From an uncultured Clostridia bacterium (GTDB lineage: Bacteria > Bacillota > Clostridia > Oscillospirales > CAG-272), in the NCBI GenBank assembly GCA_946407735.1, contig CAMJPL010000003.1, positions 89,457-153,456 of the forward strand: a stretch of 64,000 bases of DNA. The letters run 5' to 3'. A model generated the notes under the pieces. It was given only the letters and a program-made list of their open reading frames with translations. It was not told the origin of the DNA and searched no databases. Numbering within the stretch: the stretch's first letter is position 1; the number at the start of each line of letters is the position of its first letter. Positions 42,609 to 51,763 of the stretch are shown piece after piece. The position numbers and the translations under genes were made by a program.

Positions 42609-44081
42609 ATGTCGCAGTATAAAATGCTCGCCATCGACCTCGGGGCGTCAAGCGGCCGCGGGATTATAGGCAGATTTGACGGAAAAAAGCTCACGCTCGA
42701 GGAGAACCACCGCTTCAAGAACGAGCCCGGTATCATAGCCGGCACCTTCACATGGGATATCATGAGGATATACCATGAGATAAAGGCCTCGATCAACAAG
42801 TGCGCCTTATCCGACGATAAGGATATCGGCTCGATCGCCATCGACACCTGGGGCGTCGATTACGGACTTCTCGACAAGGGCGGACGCCTGCTCGCGAACC
42901 CCACGCACTACCGCGACGGACGCACCGACGATATCCAGCCCTACGCGTTCAGAACTGTGCCGAAGGATGAAATATATAATATCACCGGACTGCAGTTCAT
43001 GAACTTCAACACCCTGTTCCAGCTCATCTCCGAGATGCGGGACTCCCCCGAGCGCTTCGCCGCCGCCGACAAGATGCTGTTCATCCCCGATCTGCTCAAC
43101 TACTTCCTCACCGGAGTGATGAGCACCGAGTACACTATAGCGTCGACCGGCGCGATACTCAACGCGAAGACCCGCGATTACGCGTGGGATCTCATCGACA
43201 GGTTCAGCATCCCGAGAAGCATCTTCACGCCGATATCACAGCCCGCCACCGAAGTCGGCCCGCTGTCGAAGCAGGTCCTCGGCGAGGTCGGAGATATCAA
43301 GGCCAAGGTGGTCCACGCCGCCGCCCACGACACCGCTTCGGCTGTCATGGCGGTCCCGGCGAAGGGCGACAGCTTCGTCTACATCAGCTCCGGCACATGG
43401 TCGCTGATGGGCACCGAGCTGAAAGAGCCGATCATCTCATCCGACAGCTTCAAATACGATTTCACCAACGAGGGCGGCATAAACAACACGATCCGCTTCC
43501 TCAAGAACATCATGGGGATGTGGCTGAAGGAGGAATCGAAGCGCCAGTGGGCCCGCGAGGGTAAGGAATTCACCCACGACGAGCTTTCGAACGCCGCCGT
43601 CGCCTCAAAGCCGATGCAGAGCATCATCAATCCCGACGACGTACTGTTCAGCCCTCCCGGCGATATGCCCGGACGCATCCGCGAATACTGCAAAAAGACG
43701 GGACAGCACGTCCCGGAGAACGAGGGCGAGGTCGTCCGCTGCATCTTCGACTCCATCGCGCTCCGCTACCGCTGGACGGTCGAGCATATCGACGAGATGA
43801 TGGGCCACAAGGCCGAATTCATCAATATCGTCGGCGGCGGCACGAAGGAGACCGATCTCTGCCAATTCTGCGCCGACGCCTGCGCACGTCCCGTCTACGC
43901 CGGGCCGACCGAGGCGACCGCCGTCGGAAACATGGCTTCGCAGCTCATCGCCGCCGGCGAGCTCAGGGATCTTTCCGAGGCCCGTCAGATGGTCCGCGAC
44001 TCCTTCGACATCAAGGAGTACCGGCCGAAGGACACGGCGATCTGGGACGAGGGGTATGAGAAGTTCCTCAGGCTTCTGTAA
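42609..44081 (+). CDS. rhaB: L-rhamnulokinase (FGGY family)
   Basis: A 490-residue carbohydrate kinase of the FGGY family. The N-terminal phosphate-binding loop (IDLGASSGRGIIG), the substrate domain with DTWGVDYGLLD, the ATP region NIVGGGTKETDLCQFCADA and VGNMASQLIA match rhamnulokinases. It phosphorylates L-rhamnulose in the cytosol. RhaA follows, which supports the assignment; in this window no rhamnulose-1-phosphate aldolase is found. AGGAGATAG lies upstream of the ATG. Confidence 0.94.
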   Translation: MSQYKMLAIDLGASSGRGIIGRFDGKKLTLEENHRFKNEPGIIAGTFTWDIMRIYHEIKASINKCALSDDKDIGSIAIDTWGVDYGLLDKGGRLLANPTHYRDGRTDDIQPYAFRTVPKDEIYNITGLQFMNFNTLFQLISEMRDSPERFAAADKMLFIPDLLNYFLTGVMSTEYTIASTGAILNAKTRDYAWDLIDRFSIPRSIFTPISQPATEVGPLSKQVLGEVGDIKAKVVHAAAHDTASAVMAVPAKGDSFVYISSGTWSLMGTELKEPIISSDSFKYDFTNEGGINNTIRFLKNIMGMWLKEESKRQWAREGKEFTHDELSNAAVASKPMQSIINPDDVLFSPPGDMPGRIREYCKKTGQHVPENEGEVVRCIFDSIALRYRWTVEHIDEMMGHKAEFINIVGGGTKETDLCQFCADACARPVYAGPTEATAVGNMASQLIAAGELRDLSEARQMVRDSFDIKEYRPKDTAIWDEGYEKFLRLL

Positions 44082-44121
44082 AACTTTCCACAATATATCA
44101 ATTCAAGAAAGGATCACACAC

Positions 44122-45372
44122 ATGAACGTACAGGCCGCGTATGAGCTTGCGAAGGAAAGATATGCCGAGATAGGCATCGACACCGACAAGGCGATGGCCG
44201 AGGTGGCCGAGATCCCGGTCTCGATCCACTGCTGGCAGGGCGACGACGTTATAGGCTTCGAGAATCCCGACGGAAAGCTTTCCGGCGGCATCCAGACGAC
44301 CGGCAACTATCCCGGACGCGCCCGTTCCATAGATGAGCTCCGCGCCGATTTCAACAAGATGGCGTCGATGACCCCCGGCAAGAAGCGCATCTCGCTTCAC
44401 GCCATCTATCTTGACAGCCCGGTGAAGGTCCCACGCAATGAGATCGAGCCGAAGCACTTCGAGAGCTGGGTACAGTGGGCGAAGGAATACGGCTACGGCA
44501 TCGACTTCAACCCGACATGCTTCGGACATCCGCTCGCCGAAGCCGGATTCACGCTGTCCAGCCCTGACGAGGGCATCAGAAACTTCTGGATCGAGCACTG
44601 CATCGCCTGCCGTAAGATCGGCGAATACTTCGGCAAAGAGCTGAACGACAGATGCATCCAGAACGTATGGATCCCCGACGGTATCAAGGACATCCCGGTA
44701 GACCGCTACGCCGTCCGCGCCAGACTCAAGGATTCTCTCGACAAGATATTCGCTTATCCGATCGACAAGAAGTACGACGTTGAGTCCGTCGAATCCAAGC
44801 TGTTCGGCATCGGTCTTGAGAGCTGCACCGTCGGATCGAGCGAGTTCTATCTTGCTTACGCCCTCAAGAACGATCTGCTTCTCACCCTCGACGCCGGACA
44901 CTTCCATCCGACCGAGGTCATCTCCGACAAGATCAGCGCCGTTATGCAGTTCCTGCCCGAGATGCTGCTTCACGTCTCCCGCCCGGTACGCTGGGACTCC
45001 GACCATGTGATCATCTTCGACGATGAGCTCCGCACCATCGCTCAGGAGATCGTCCGCTACGGATTCGAGAAGAGGATCCATATCGGTCTCGACTACTTCG
45101 ACGCCTCCATCAACCGCGTCGCCGCCTGGACCATCGGCACCAGAAACATGCAGAAGGCTCTTCTGTACGCCAAGCTCGAGCCGACCGCTCAGCTGCAGAA
45201 GCTCGAGTTCGAGGGCGACTACACCTCCCGTCTCGCGCTTCTCGAAGCCTACAAGACCTTCCCGTTCGCCGACGTATGGGATATGTACTGCGAGAAGCAG
45301 GGCGTCCCGGTCGGAACCGACATGCTGAAGGAAGTCAAGAAGTACGAAGCCGAAGTTACCTCGAAGAGATAA
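44122..45372 (+). CDS. rhaA: L-rhamnose isomerase
   Basis: A 416-residue isomerase converting L-rhamnose to L-rhamnulose, close to the usual 419. Family segments are VSIHCWQGDDVIGFENP, TTGNYPGRAR, FNPTCFGHP, the metal site in LTLDAGHFHPTEVISDK, and the C-terminal HIGLDYFDASINRVAAW. The open frame extends upstream into rhaB, but the ATG at 44122 has AAGAAAGGA 7-8 nt before it. The terminator at 45388 ends the rha unit. Confidence 0.97.
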   Translation: MNVQAAYELAKERYAEIGIDTDKAMAEVAEIPVSIHCWQGDDVIGFENPDGKLSGGIQTTGNYPGRARSIDELRADFNKMASMTPGKKRISLHAIYLDSPVKVPRNEIEPKHFESWVQWAKEYGYGIDFNPTCFGHPLAEAGFTLSSPDEGIRNFWIEHCIACRKIGEYFGKELNDRCIQNVWIPDGIKDIPVDRYAVRARLKDSLDKIFAYPIDKKYDVESVESKLFGIGLESCTVGSSEFYLAYALKNDLLLTLDAGHFHPTEVISDKISAVMQFLPEMLLHVSRPVRWDSDHVIIFDDELRTIAQEIVRYGFEKRIHIGLDYFDASINRVAAWTIGTRNMQKALLYAKLEPTAQLQKLEFEGDYTSRLALLEAYKTFPFADVWDMYCEKQGVPVGTDMLKEVKKYEAEVTSKR

Positions 45373-45387
45373 CATCGCATAATAAAA

Positions 45388-45419
45388 CCGGCAAAGGCGC
45401 TTTTATACGCCTTTGCCGG
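45388..45419 (+). terminator. Terminator-like hairpin after rhaA
   Basis: Perfect 12-bp stem CCGGCAAAGGCG (45388-45399) with CGCCTTTGCCGG (45408-45419) and an 8-nt loop; no T-run follows, so efficiency is uncertain. Confidence 0.7.
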
Positions 45420-45459
45420 ATAGTTCTGAAATAAAAACGTTCAAAGAAGGGAAAGACAG

Positions 45460-46419
45460 ATGCTCGACAGCTTTATTTTCGCGGTTAACACGGTCTTTCC
45501 CATTTTTATTATCGTCATCCTGGGAGGGCTGCTCAAAAAGATCGGGCTGCTTCACGACCCGTTCTTCGCAGATTCGGAGAAGCTGGTCTTCAAGGCCGCT
45601 CTCCCGAGCATGCTTTTCCTCAATATCACGTCAGCGAAGGGATCAGCCGTCTTCGACGGGAAATACATACTCTTCTGCGTGACCGGCACCGTACTGTCCT
45701 TTGTGCTGCTGTGCGTCACCGTGCCGCCGCTCCTTCGAGACAACGCGAGGCGCGGAGCGTTCATACAGGGGGCGTACCGGTCCAATTTCGCGATACTCGG
45801 CACCGCTCTCGCCGAAAGCATGTTCGGTCAGCCGGGAGTTGTGCAGATAGCGATGGTGATGCCGTTCGCGATCTCGCTGTACAATTTCTTCGCCGTTCTG
45901 ATACTTTCCGTCTTCGCCCCGACCGACAAAAAGCTGACGAAGTCGCAGATAGCGAAGAACATAGGCAGAAACATAGCCACGAACCCGCTCATCATAGCGG
46001 TCGTGCTCGCCGTCATATGGCTCGCCGCCGATATCCCGATCCCGACGATCATGAGCAAGTCGCTGAATTACCTTTCGGGAGCGACCACCGTGCTCTCTCT
46101 GCTCGCCCTCGGCGGGAATTTCAGGTTCTCGTCCCTTAAGGGCAGGCTGCATCTCGCGGTGCTGTCAGCCGCGATCAAGACCGTCGTTCTTCCGGCCGTC
46201 GCCGTCGGCGTCGCCATAGCCGTCGGGTACAGAGGCGTGGAGCTCGGTATCATTTATATACTGTTCTCGGGCCCGACAGCCGTGTCGAGCTATATAATGG
46301 CGAAAAACATGAAAAGCGACTATGAGCTCGCCGGGCAGATACTTCTGCTCTCAACGTTCATGTGCGTTTTCACGATATTTATCGGCGTGTTCCTTCTGAA
46401 ATACGCCGGACTGATATGA
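45460..46419 (+). CDS. AEC family (auxin efflux carrier-like) transporter
   Basis: A 319-residue membrane protein of about 10 helices. The BASS-superfamily layout of two five-helix halves shows in PIFIIVILGGLLKKIG near the N-terminus, with NFAILGTALAE and the GLIYILFSGPTAVSSY-like second half. AEC carriers in bacteria usually move small organic acids such as malate or malonate by secondary transport. It starts 87 bp after rhaA past a hairpin, and a SIS gene follows after 25 bp, suggesting a separate operon whose substrate is not known. Confidence 0.9.
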   Translation: MLDSFIFAVNTVFPIFIIVILGGLLKKIGLLHDPFFADSEKLVFKAALPSMLFLNITSAKGSAVFDGKYILFCVTGTVLSFVLLCVTVPPLLRDNARRGAFIQGAYRSNFAILGTALAESMFGQPGVVQIAMVMPFAISLYNFFAVLILSVFAPTDKKLTKSQIAKNIGRNIATNPLIIAVVLAVIWLAADIPIPTIMSKSLNYLSGATTVLSLLALGGNFRFSSLKGRLHLAVLSAAIKTVVLPAVAVGVAIAVGYRGVELGIIYILFSGPTAVSSYIMAKNMKSDYELAGQILLLSTFMCVFTIFIGVFLLKYAGLI

Positions 46420-46444
46420 AAAAACATTCTGGAGTGTTATCATC

Positions 46445-47503
46445 ATGAAAAATCTTGAAAAAGAGATCCGTGAGCAGCCGCAGGGCTTGGCTCAGGTCAG
46501 AACCACCAATGACGAGACTCTCAAGGCGATCGTCGCCGACATCAAAGCCTCCGAGGTGAACTACGTCTACTTCTCGGCCCGCGGGACATCCGATCACGCC
46601 TGCATCTATACCCAGTATCTGCTCGGCATCTATGTAGGCATCCCCGCCGCGCTCGCCACGCCGTCCGTCGTTACGGCGTATGACGGCAAACTCTGCCTGA
46701 AAAATTCTCTTGTCATAGGCGTATCGCAGTCCGGCGCCGCCGCCGATACCATGGAGGTCATCAAGCGCGCCAACGAGTGCGGCGCCATCACCGTCGCCGT
46801 GACGAACGAGCCCGATTCCCCTCTCGCGAAGCTCGCGAAGTACCATCTCTACTGCGGAGTAGGACATGAGACCTCCATCGCCGCGACGAAGACCTTCACC
46901 TCCCAGATGCTCGTGATGGGTCTTTTCGTAGCCTATTGGGCCGACAGCAGCGAACTGCTCGACGCTCTCGGCAAGGTCCCCGCCGCCGTGGGAGAGCTGC
47001 TTGAGTATCAGCCCGACGCCGTAGCCGAGATGGCTAAGCGCTGGAGATATCTCGACGGCGCCGTAGTCCTCGGACGCGGTCTCTGCTATCCGATAGCTCT
47101 CGAGGGCGCTCTTAAGATGCTCGAAACCAACCGCCTGCGCATGAAGGGCTACCCGATATCCGACTTCTGGCACGGTCCGCTCGCTCAGGTGCATGAGGGC
47201 GACCTCGTCATCGTCATCGCCTCCCGCGGCCCGATGCTCGCCGATACCGTGAAGATGATAAACCGTCTCATCGAGATCGGAGCCGAGGTCCTCGTCATCT
47301 CCGACGACGAGGAGACGAGAAAGCTCTCCAAGTACAGCCTTAAGCTGCCGGCAGTCGACGTTAAGGCTCCCGCTACTCCCGATACCGTCGTGCCGTATCT
47401 CGCCGCCGTCACACTCCAGCTCATGGCCTGCAAGCTCACCGATGTCCGCGACATCGATCCCGACGCTTCTAAGGTCTTAAATAAAGTCACCGTTACCAAA
47501 TAA
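46445..47503 (+). CDS. SIS-domain sugar isomerase/deaminase (GlmS-C/AgaS-like)
   Basis: A 352-residue protein with two SIS domains like the isomerase half of GlmS or the AgaS/FrlB deaminases. Sugar-phosphate binding shows in SARGTSDHACIYTQ, GVSQSGAAADTMEVI and TKTFTSQ, and the second domain has VLGRGLCYPIALEGALK, then GPLAQ and IASRGP. It likely isomerises or deaminates an aminosugar phosphate (for example glucosamine-6-phosphate). The glutaminase half of GlmS is absent. It lies between a carrier and a PRPP-synthetase-like gene. Confidence 0.88.
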   Translation: MKNLEKEIREQPQGLAQVRTTNDETLKAIVADIKASEVNYVYFSARGTSDHACIYTQYLLGIYVGIPAALATPSVVTAYDGKLCLKNSLVIGVSQSGAAADTMEVIKRANECGAITVAVTNEPDSPLAKLAKYHLYCGVGHETSIAATKTFTSQMLVMGLFVAYWADSSELLDALGKVPAAVGELLEYQPDAVAEMAKRWRYLDGAVVLGRGLCYPIALEGALKMLETNRLRMKGYPISDFWHGPLAQVHEGDLVIVIASRGPMLADTVKMINRLIEIGAEVLVISDDEETRKLSKYSLKLPAVDVKAPATPDTVVPYLAAVTLQLMACKLTDVRDIDPDASKVLNKVTVTK

Positions 47504-47560
47504 GCCTCTTTTGAATGTCCCGATATAACGGGGGAATCGGGGGAATAATCCGAAAGAGGC
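47504..47560 (+). terminator. Long hairpin after the SIS-domain gene
   Basis: GCCTCTTT (47504-47511) pairs with AAAGAGGC (47553-47560), enclosing CCC/GGG-rich sequence that can pair again. It begins right after the stop codon. There is no T-run, so termination may be partial. Confidence 0.45.
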
Positions 47561-47643
47561 GCGCAAAATTGCGGTTTCGCCGCGTCTCTTCCGGATCTGA
47601 CAGTCAAGCCGTACACAAATGAAGATCATGGAGGAATAGTGCA

Positions 47644-48771
47644 ATGAACGAGCATCTGGTCGGCGATCTCTCGGTTATAGGCCTTAAGGGATCGGAGCAA
47701 TTCATCGCAAAGGTAGACGCTTATCTGCGCGAATGGCGCGGAGAAGACAGCTTCATCATTACCCCTGAACTTGTGCGCTTTGCGACCGGGGAAGGCAAAT
47801 GCGTGCTGCATCAGTCGGTGCGGGGACACGACATTTATATCATAGCGGATGTCTTCAACTGGGGCGCCACATATAAAATGTACGGCAGGGAAGTCAATAT
47901 GTGTCCCGACGAGCATTTCGCCGACCTGAAGCGGATAATCGGGGCCATAATGGGCAAGGCTCGCCGTGTCACGGTGATCATGCCGATGCTTTATGAGGGA
48001 AGACAGGATCGCCGCACATTACGCGAATCCCTTGACTGCTCGATGATGCTCAAGGAGCTCGTCGCGATGGGCGTGTCGAACATACTCACCTTCGATGTCC
48101 ATGATTCCCGTGTTCAGAACGCGATCCCGAACACCGGGTTTGACAATATACGCACGACTTATCAGATGATAAAGGCTCTGCTCCGCAACGCGAAGGATCT
48201 CGAGCTCGACAAGGATCATCTGATGGTGATCTCGCCGGATGAGGGCGGCATCTCCAGGTGCATGTATCTTGCGACCATGCTAAAGGTAGAGCTCGGCACC
48301 TTCTATAAGCGCCGCGATTATTCCACCGTCGTCGACGGCAAGAATCCGATAGTCGAGCATAAATTCCTCGGAAGCGACGTCCACGGACACGATCTCGTCA
48401 TCGTCGACGATATGATCGCTTCCGGACAGTCCGTCCTCGAGATCGCCGACCAGCTTAAGCAGATGGGCGCGAGAAAGATATATGTCTATACCTCCTTCGG
48501 TCTTTTCACCAACGGTCTCGACAAATTCGACGAGGCTTACAGGATAGGCAATATAGACAAGGTCTTCACCACGAATCTTATCTACCGCATGCCGGAGCTC
48601 GCTCAGCGCGAATGGTATGTGGAGGTCGATCTTACGAAGTATATAGCGCTGTTCATCGACACCCTCAACCGCGACGAGACGATCTCTCAGCTGCTCGACC
48701 CGGCCGACAGGATTAACAACTTCATTTCCAGATGGGAAGAGGAAAAGCGCCAGCAGAAGCTTATCGGCTGA
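47644..48771 (+). CDS. Ribose-phosphate pyrophosphokinase-like protein
   Basis: A 375-residue member of the PRPP synthetase family, longer than the usual 310-320 residues. Family segments are present but altered: MLYEGRQDRRTLRES in place of the FGYARQDRK loop, FDVHDSRVQ in place of DLHAGQIQ, PDEGG, and a PRPP-binding loop VIVDDMIASGQS (usually VDDIxDTGGT). The C-terminus has an extra helical tail ending RWEEEKRQQKLIG. It may be the true Prs for this organism or a related phosphoribosyl/pyrophosphoryl transferase. AGGAAT lies upstream of the ATG, and the start is 140 bp after the SIS gene. Confidence 0.82.
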   Translation: MNEHLVGDLSVIGLKGSEQFIAKVDAYLREWRGEDSFIITPELVRFATGEGKCVLHQSVRGHDIYIIADVFNWGATYKMYGREVNMCPDEHFADLKRIIGAIMGKARRVTVIMPMLYEGRQDRRTLRESLDCSMMLKELVAMGVSNILTFDVHDSRVQNAIPNTGFDNIRTTYQMIKALLRNAKDLELDKDHLMVISPDEGGISRCMYLATMLKVELGTFYKRRDYSTVVDGKNPIVEHKFLGSDVHGHDLVIVDDMIASGQSVLEIADQLKQMGARKIYVYTSFGLFTNGLDKFDEAYRIGNIDKVFTTNLIYRMPELAQREWYVEVDLTKYIALFIDTLNRDETISQLLDPADRINNFISRWEEEKRQQKLIG

Positions 48772-48786
48772 AACGGAGGCAGACCC

Positions 48787-50586
48787 ATGAATTATGATGA
48801 ACTGAGAAAGCAGACCAATAAAGGCTGGAATACATGGTATTCGCCGTCAATGACGTCCCACGTCCTCCTGCCCTACGGATTCTGCATCGGACTCAGCTTC
48901 AAGAATTATGTTGATTCCGGGGTCATCGGCGATCTCAAGGTCGGCAATCACGGCCTCAGACCAGGTTCGCGGAGCTGGGACGGCAGCTATACCTCGCTCA
49001 CGTTCAACGCCGGAAAGACCGACATCACCGTTGAGAGCGCCGCAAAAGGCGGGAATCAGTACATCCTTGTAACGCCGAGCGGCAGATCCATCCGCGATCC
49101 GGCTCTCATCATCGAGGCTTCGCTGCTCTGGGGAAAAGAGGGTAATCTTTTCTGCAGAGAGGGCAGGATAGGAGCCGAGTTCGGTGACGGCTGCAGCGTA
49201 AACATATATACCACCGGAAAAAGAGACTCATACGTTTACACGAAGGCTAAATGCCCGTACATCCCGGTGACTCTGAATGAAGCTGTGGCGGTTTCGACCG
49301 TCCCGGCGTCAGTCAGCGAGGTGCGCGCGATCCTCGACGACGCGAAAGCGGTCGTGATATCCGAGGAAGCGGCGTACGGAAGGAACGCCGGCGCTTATCA
49401 GGCGATGCGCAGCTGTCTTGCATGGGACACGATATATGAGCCGGAGCATGACCGCATCTGCTCGCCTGTCAGCCGTGAATGGAGCGAAAGCTCGGGCGGA
49501 TATGTGCTGTTTGACTGGGATACGTATTTCGCGTCTCTCATGAGCCAGTTCGGCGGCCGCGAGCTCGCTTATCTCAACGCTTTCGCGATAACGAACGAGA
49601 TGACCGAGGATGGTTTCGTACCGAATTTCGGCACTTCCGACGACAACAAGAGCCGTGACCGCTCGCAGCCTCCGGTCGGTTCGATGGTCGCTCTCAGGCT
49701 GTGGGAGCAGTTCGGCGACGACTGGTTCGTGAAGGAGCTCTTCCCGGCGCTATACCGCTGGAACACATGGTTCAAAGAGCACCGGACCCTTCCGGACGGG
49801 ACGATGTGCTGGGGCTCTGAAAAGTTCGAGCCTAAGAACGGCAGATACTTTGAGGTGAACGATATCGGCAACCTCCAGGGAGCCAAATACGAGTCTGGAC
49901 TTGACAACTCCCCGATGTATGACGACGCCTCCTTTGACACCGAAAAGCAGGTCATGCTGCTTTCCGACGTCGGTCTGACCGGTCTTTACATAATGGACTG
50001 CAGGTGCCTTATAAAGCTGGCGCAGATAGCCGGCCGCGAGGACGCCGTTCCGGTGCTCCGCGAGCGCTTGGAGAGCGCCGAGTCTGCCATGGAGACGCTG
50101 TGGAACGAAGAAACCGGCATATATGAAAACCGCGACGCCGTGACCGGGAAATTCAGCCACCGCATATCCCCGACAAATCTTTACAGCCTTTACTCGAGCC
50201 GTGTCTCCGACGAACACAAGAAGTCGATGTCGGAGAAATATCTCTGCAATCCGGATGAGCTCGGAGGCGAGTTCATGCTCCCGTCCATCTCGCGCAGCGA
50301 TCCTGCTTACCCCGATCAGAATTACTGGAGGGGAAGGATATGGGCTCCGATGAACTATCTCGTTTACGAGGCGCTGTGCGAGGCCGGGATGAAGGCGGAG
50401 AGAAAGCTTCTCGCCGAATCCTCAAGAAAGGTCCTTCTCAAGGAATGGGAGGAGCACGGCCACGTCCATGAGAATTACAGCGGATATGACGGACAGGGCT
50501 GCGATAAGCCCAACAGCAACAACTTCTATCACTGGGGAGGACTGCTCGGCTATATCGCCATAAAGGAAGAAGCGTCAAAGGACTGA
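48787..50586 (+). CDS. Glycoside hydrolase, GH63/MGH-type (alpha/alpha)6 barrel
   Basis: A 599-residue protein with an N-terminal beta-sandwich (about 1-200) and an (alpha/alpha)6 toroid (about 210-590). Toroid features include VLFDWDTYFASLM, GFVPNFG, the characteristic ESGLDNSPMYDD (catalytic acid region), YWRGRIWAPMNYLV and HENYSGYDGQG (acidic nucleophile region). This pattern is shared by GH63 glucosidases and mannosylglycerate hydrolase-like enzymes, acting on alpha-linked sugars. It has no signal peptide, so it should use imported oligosaccharides. It starts 15 bp after the Prs-like gene and is followed by a dehydrogenase after 40 bp. Confidence 0.86.
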   Translation: MNYDELRKQTNKGWNTWYSPSMTSHVLLPYGFCIGLSFKNYVDSGVIGDLKVGNHGLRPGSRSWDGSYTSLTFNAGKTDITVESAAKGGNQYILVTPSGRSIRDPALIIEASLLWGKEGNLFCREGRIGAEFGDGCSVNIYTTGKRDSYVYTKAKCPYIPVTLNEAVAVSTVPASVSEVRAILDDAKAVVISEEAAYGRNAGAYQAMRSCLAWDTIYEPEHDRICSPVSREWSESSGGYVLFDWDTYFASLMSQFGGRELAYLNAFAITNEMTEDGFVPNFGTSDDNKSRDRSQPPVGSMVALRLWEQFGDDWFVKELFPALYRWNTWFKEHRTLPDGTMCWGSEKFEPKNGRYFEVNDIGNLQGAKYESGLDNSPMYDDASFDTEKQVMLLSDVGLTGLYIMDCRCLIKLAQIAGREDAVPVLRERLESAESAMETLWNEETGIYENRDAVTGKFSHRISPTNLYSLYSSRVSDEHKKSMSEKYLCNPDELGGEFMLPSISRSDPAYPDQNYWRGRIWAPMNYLVYEALCEAGMKAERKLLAESSRKVLLKEWEEHGHVHENYSGYDGQGCDKPNSNNFYHWGGLLGYIAIKEEASKD

Positions 50587-50626
50587 AATCGCCGTATTAC
50601 AATCATTTATAAAGGGAGATAAAATC

Positions 50627-51706
50627 ATGCTCAATGCAGGACTTATAGGACTCGGCGGCATGGGCCGCGGTCATCTCGAAAATCTGGTAAGGCTCGAGAA
50701 AGAGGGACTTGTCCACCTCAAGGCGGTCTGCGACATAGATCCGTCGAAATTCGCGAATGTCGAGAACAACTTCAACATCAAGGGTATCGGTGAGTCAAAG
50801 TTCGATTTCGATTCCTTCGCTCACTACACCTCCGTCGATGATCTCATAGCCAATGAGAAGCTCGATCTCGTGGTCATCGCCATCCCGACGTATCTTCACG
50901 CCGATAACGCCATCAAATGCCTCGACGCCGGGATCAACGTCATGAGTGAGAAGCCGATGTCGCTCACCTCCGCCGACTGCGACAGAATGATCGAAGCCGC
51001 GAAGAAGAACGGAAAATATCTCATGATCGGTCAGGTCCTCCGCTTCTGGGGAGAATACACCGTTCTCAAGAATCTCGTCGAGGATTCGAAGATCTGCGAT
51101 CCGGCGAAGAAAGCCTATCCGGACATCGACCTCGGCAAACCGCTCGCCGGATATTTCTTCCGCGGCGGCGCCCAGCCTACCGGAAGCTGGCAGAACTGGT
51201 ACTGGCATAAGGAGAAATCCGGCGGATGCATCCAGGATCAGCATATCCATGACGTTGATATGATCAACTGGCTGTTCGGCATGCCGAAGGCCGTCTGCTC
51301 CCGCGGACGCAATCTGATAAAGGGCGACGATTACGACGCCGGTTACGACGCCGTGTCGACGCAGTACATCTACGACGATGACATCGTCATCAATAGCCAG
51401 GATGACTGGACGATGAACGGGCGCGGCTTCTGGATGGAGTACCGCGTCAGCTTCGAGCGCGGCAGCGTCATCATGGGCGCGAACAACGGCGGCGCGGTCG
51501 TCATGACTCATGACGGCAAGGATGTCACCCCTGCGTTCGACAGCGACAACGCCTATTACAAAGAGGTAAAATATCTCATCGGGCTTATAGAGAGCTGCGG
51601 CGAGAACACGATCAATCCTCCCACGGCGTCGAGAGACACCATCAAGATCGTCGAGGCCGAGGTAAAGAGCTGCGATCTCAAGGGACAGATAGTCGAAGTT
51701 AAATAA
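50627..51706 (+). CDS. Gfo/Idh/MocA family oxidoreductase
   Basis: A 359-residue NAD(P)-dependent dehydrogenase with the nucleotide loop IGLGGMGRGH, the catalytic EKPMS motif, a GGCIQDQHIHDVDMINW active-site segment and a C-terminal helix pair. It presumably oxidises or reduces a sugar from the neighbouring glycosidase. It is the last gene of the operon, with AAGGGAG upstream of the ATG and a terminator 18 bp after the stop. It is a different paralogue from the one at 118-1131. Confidence 0.92.
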   Translation: MLNAGLIGLGGMGRGHLENLVRLEKEGLVHLKAVCDIDPSKFANVENNFNIKGIGESKFDFDSFAHYTSVDDLIANEKLDLVVIAIPTYLHADNAIKCLDAGINVMSEKPMSLTSADCDRMIEAAKKNGKYLMIGQVLRFWGEYTVLKNLVEDSKICDPAKKAYPDIDLGKPLAGYFFRGGAQPTGSWQNWYWHKEKSGGCIQDQHIHDVDMINWLFGMPKAVCSRGRNLIKGDDYDAGYDAVSTQYIYDDDIVINSQDDWTMNGRGFWMEYRVSFERGSVIMGANNGGAVVMTHDGKDVTPAFDSDNAYYKEVKYLIGLIESCGENTINPPTASRDTIKIVEAEVKSCDLKGQIVEVK

Positions 51707-51723
51707 TAATCAAACAAAATAAA

Positions 51724-51753
51724 ACGGCGCGGCTTTCATCAAAGCCGCGCCGT
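51724..51753. terminator. Bidirectional terminator between convergent sugar and galE operons
   Basis: Perfect 13-bp stem ACGGCGCGGCTTT (51724-51736) with its complement (51741-51753) and a 4-nt loop; a T-rich tract (TCTTTCTTTTC) follows on the plus strand and T/A-rich sequence on the minus strand. Confidence 0.9.
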
Positions 51754-51763
51754 ATCTTTCTTT

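Noticed and set aside
44098..45375. 425-codon open frame antisense to rhaA
   Set aside because: Complement of a highly conserved gene; Val/Asp/Leu-rich composition typical of shadows in GC-rich genes.
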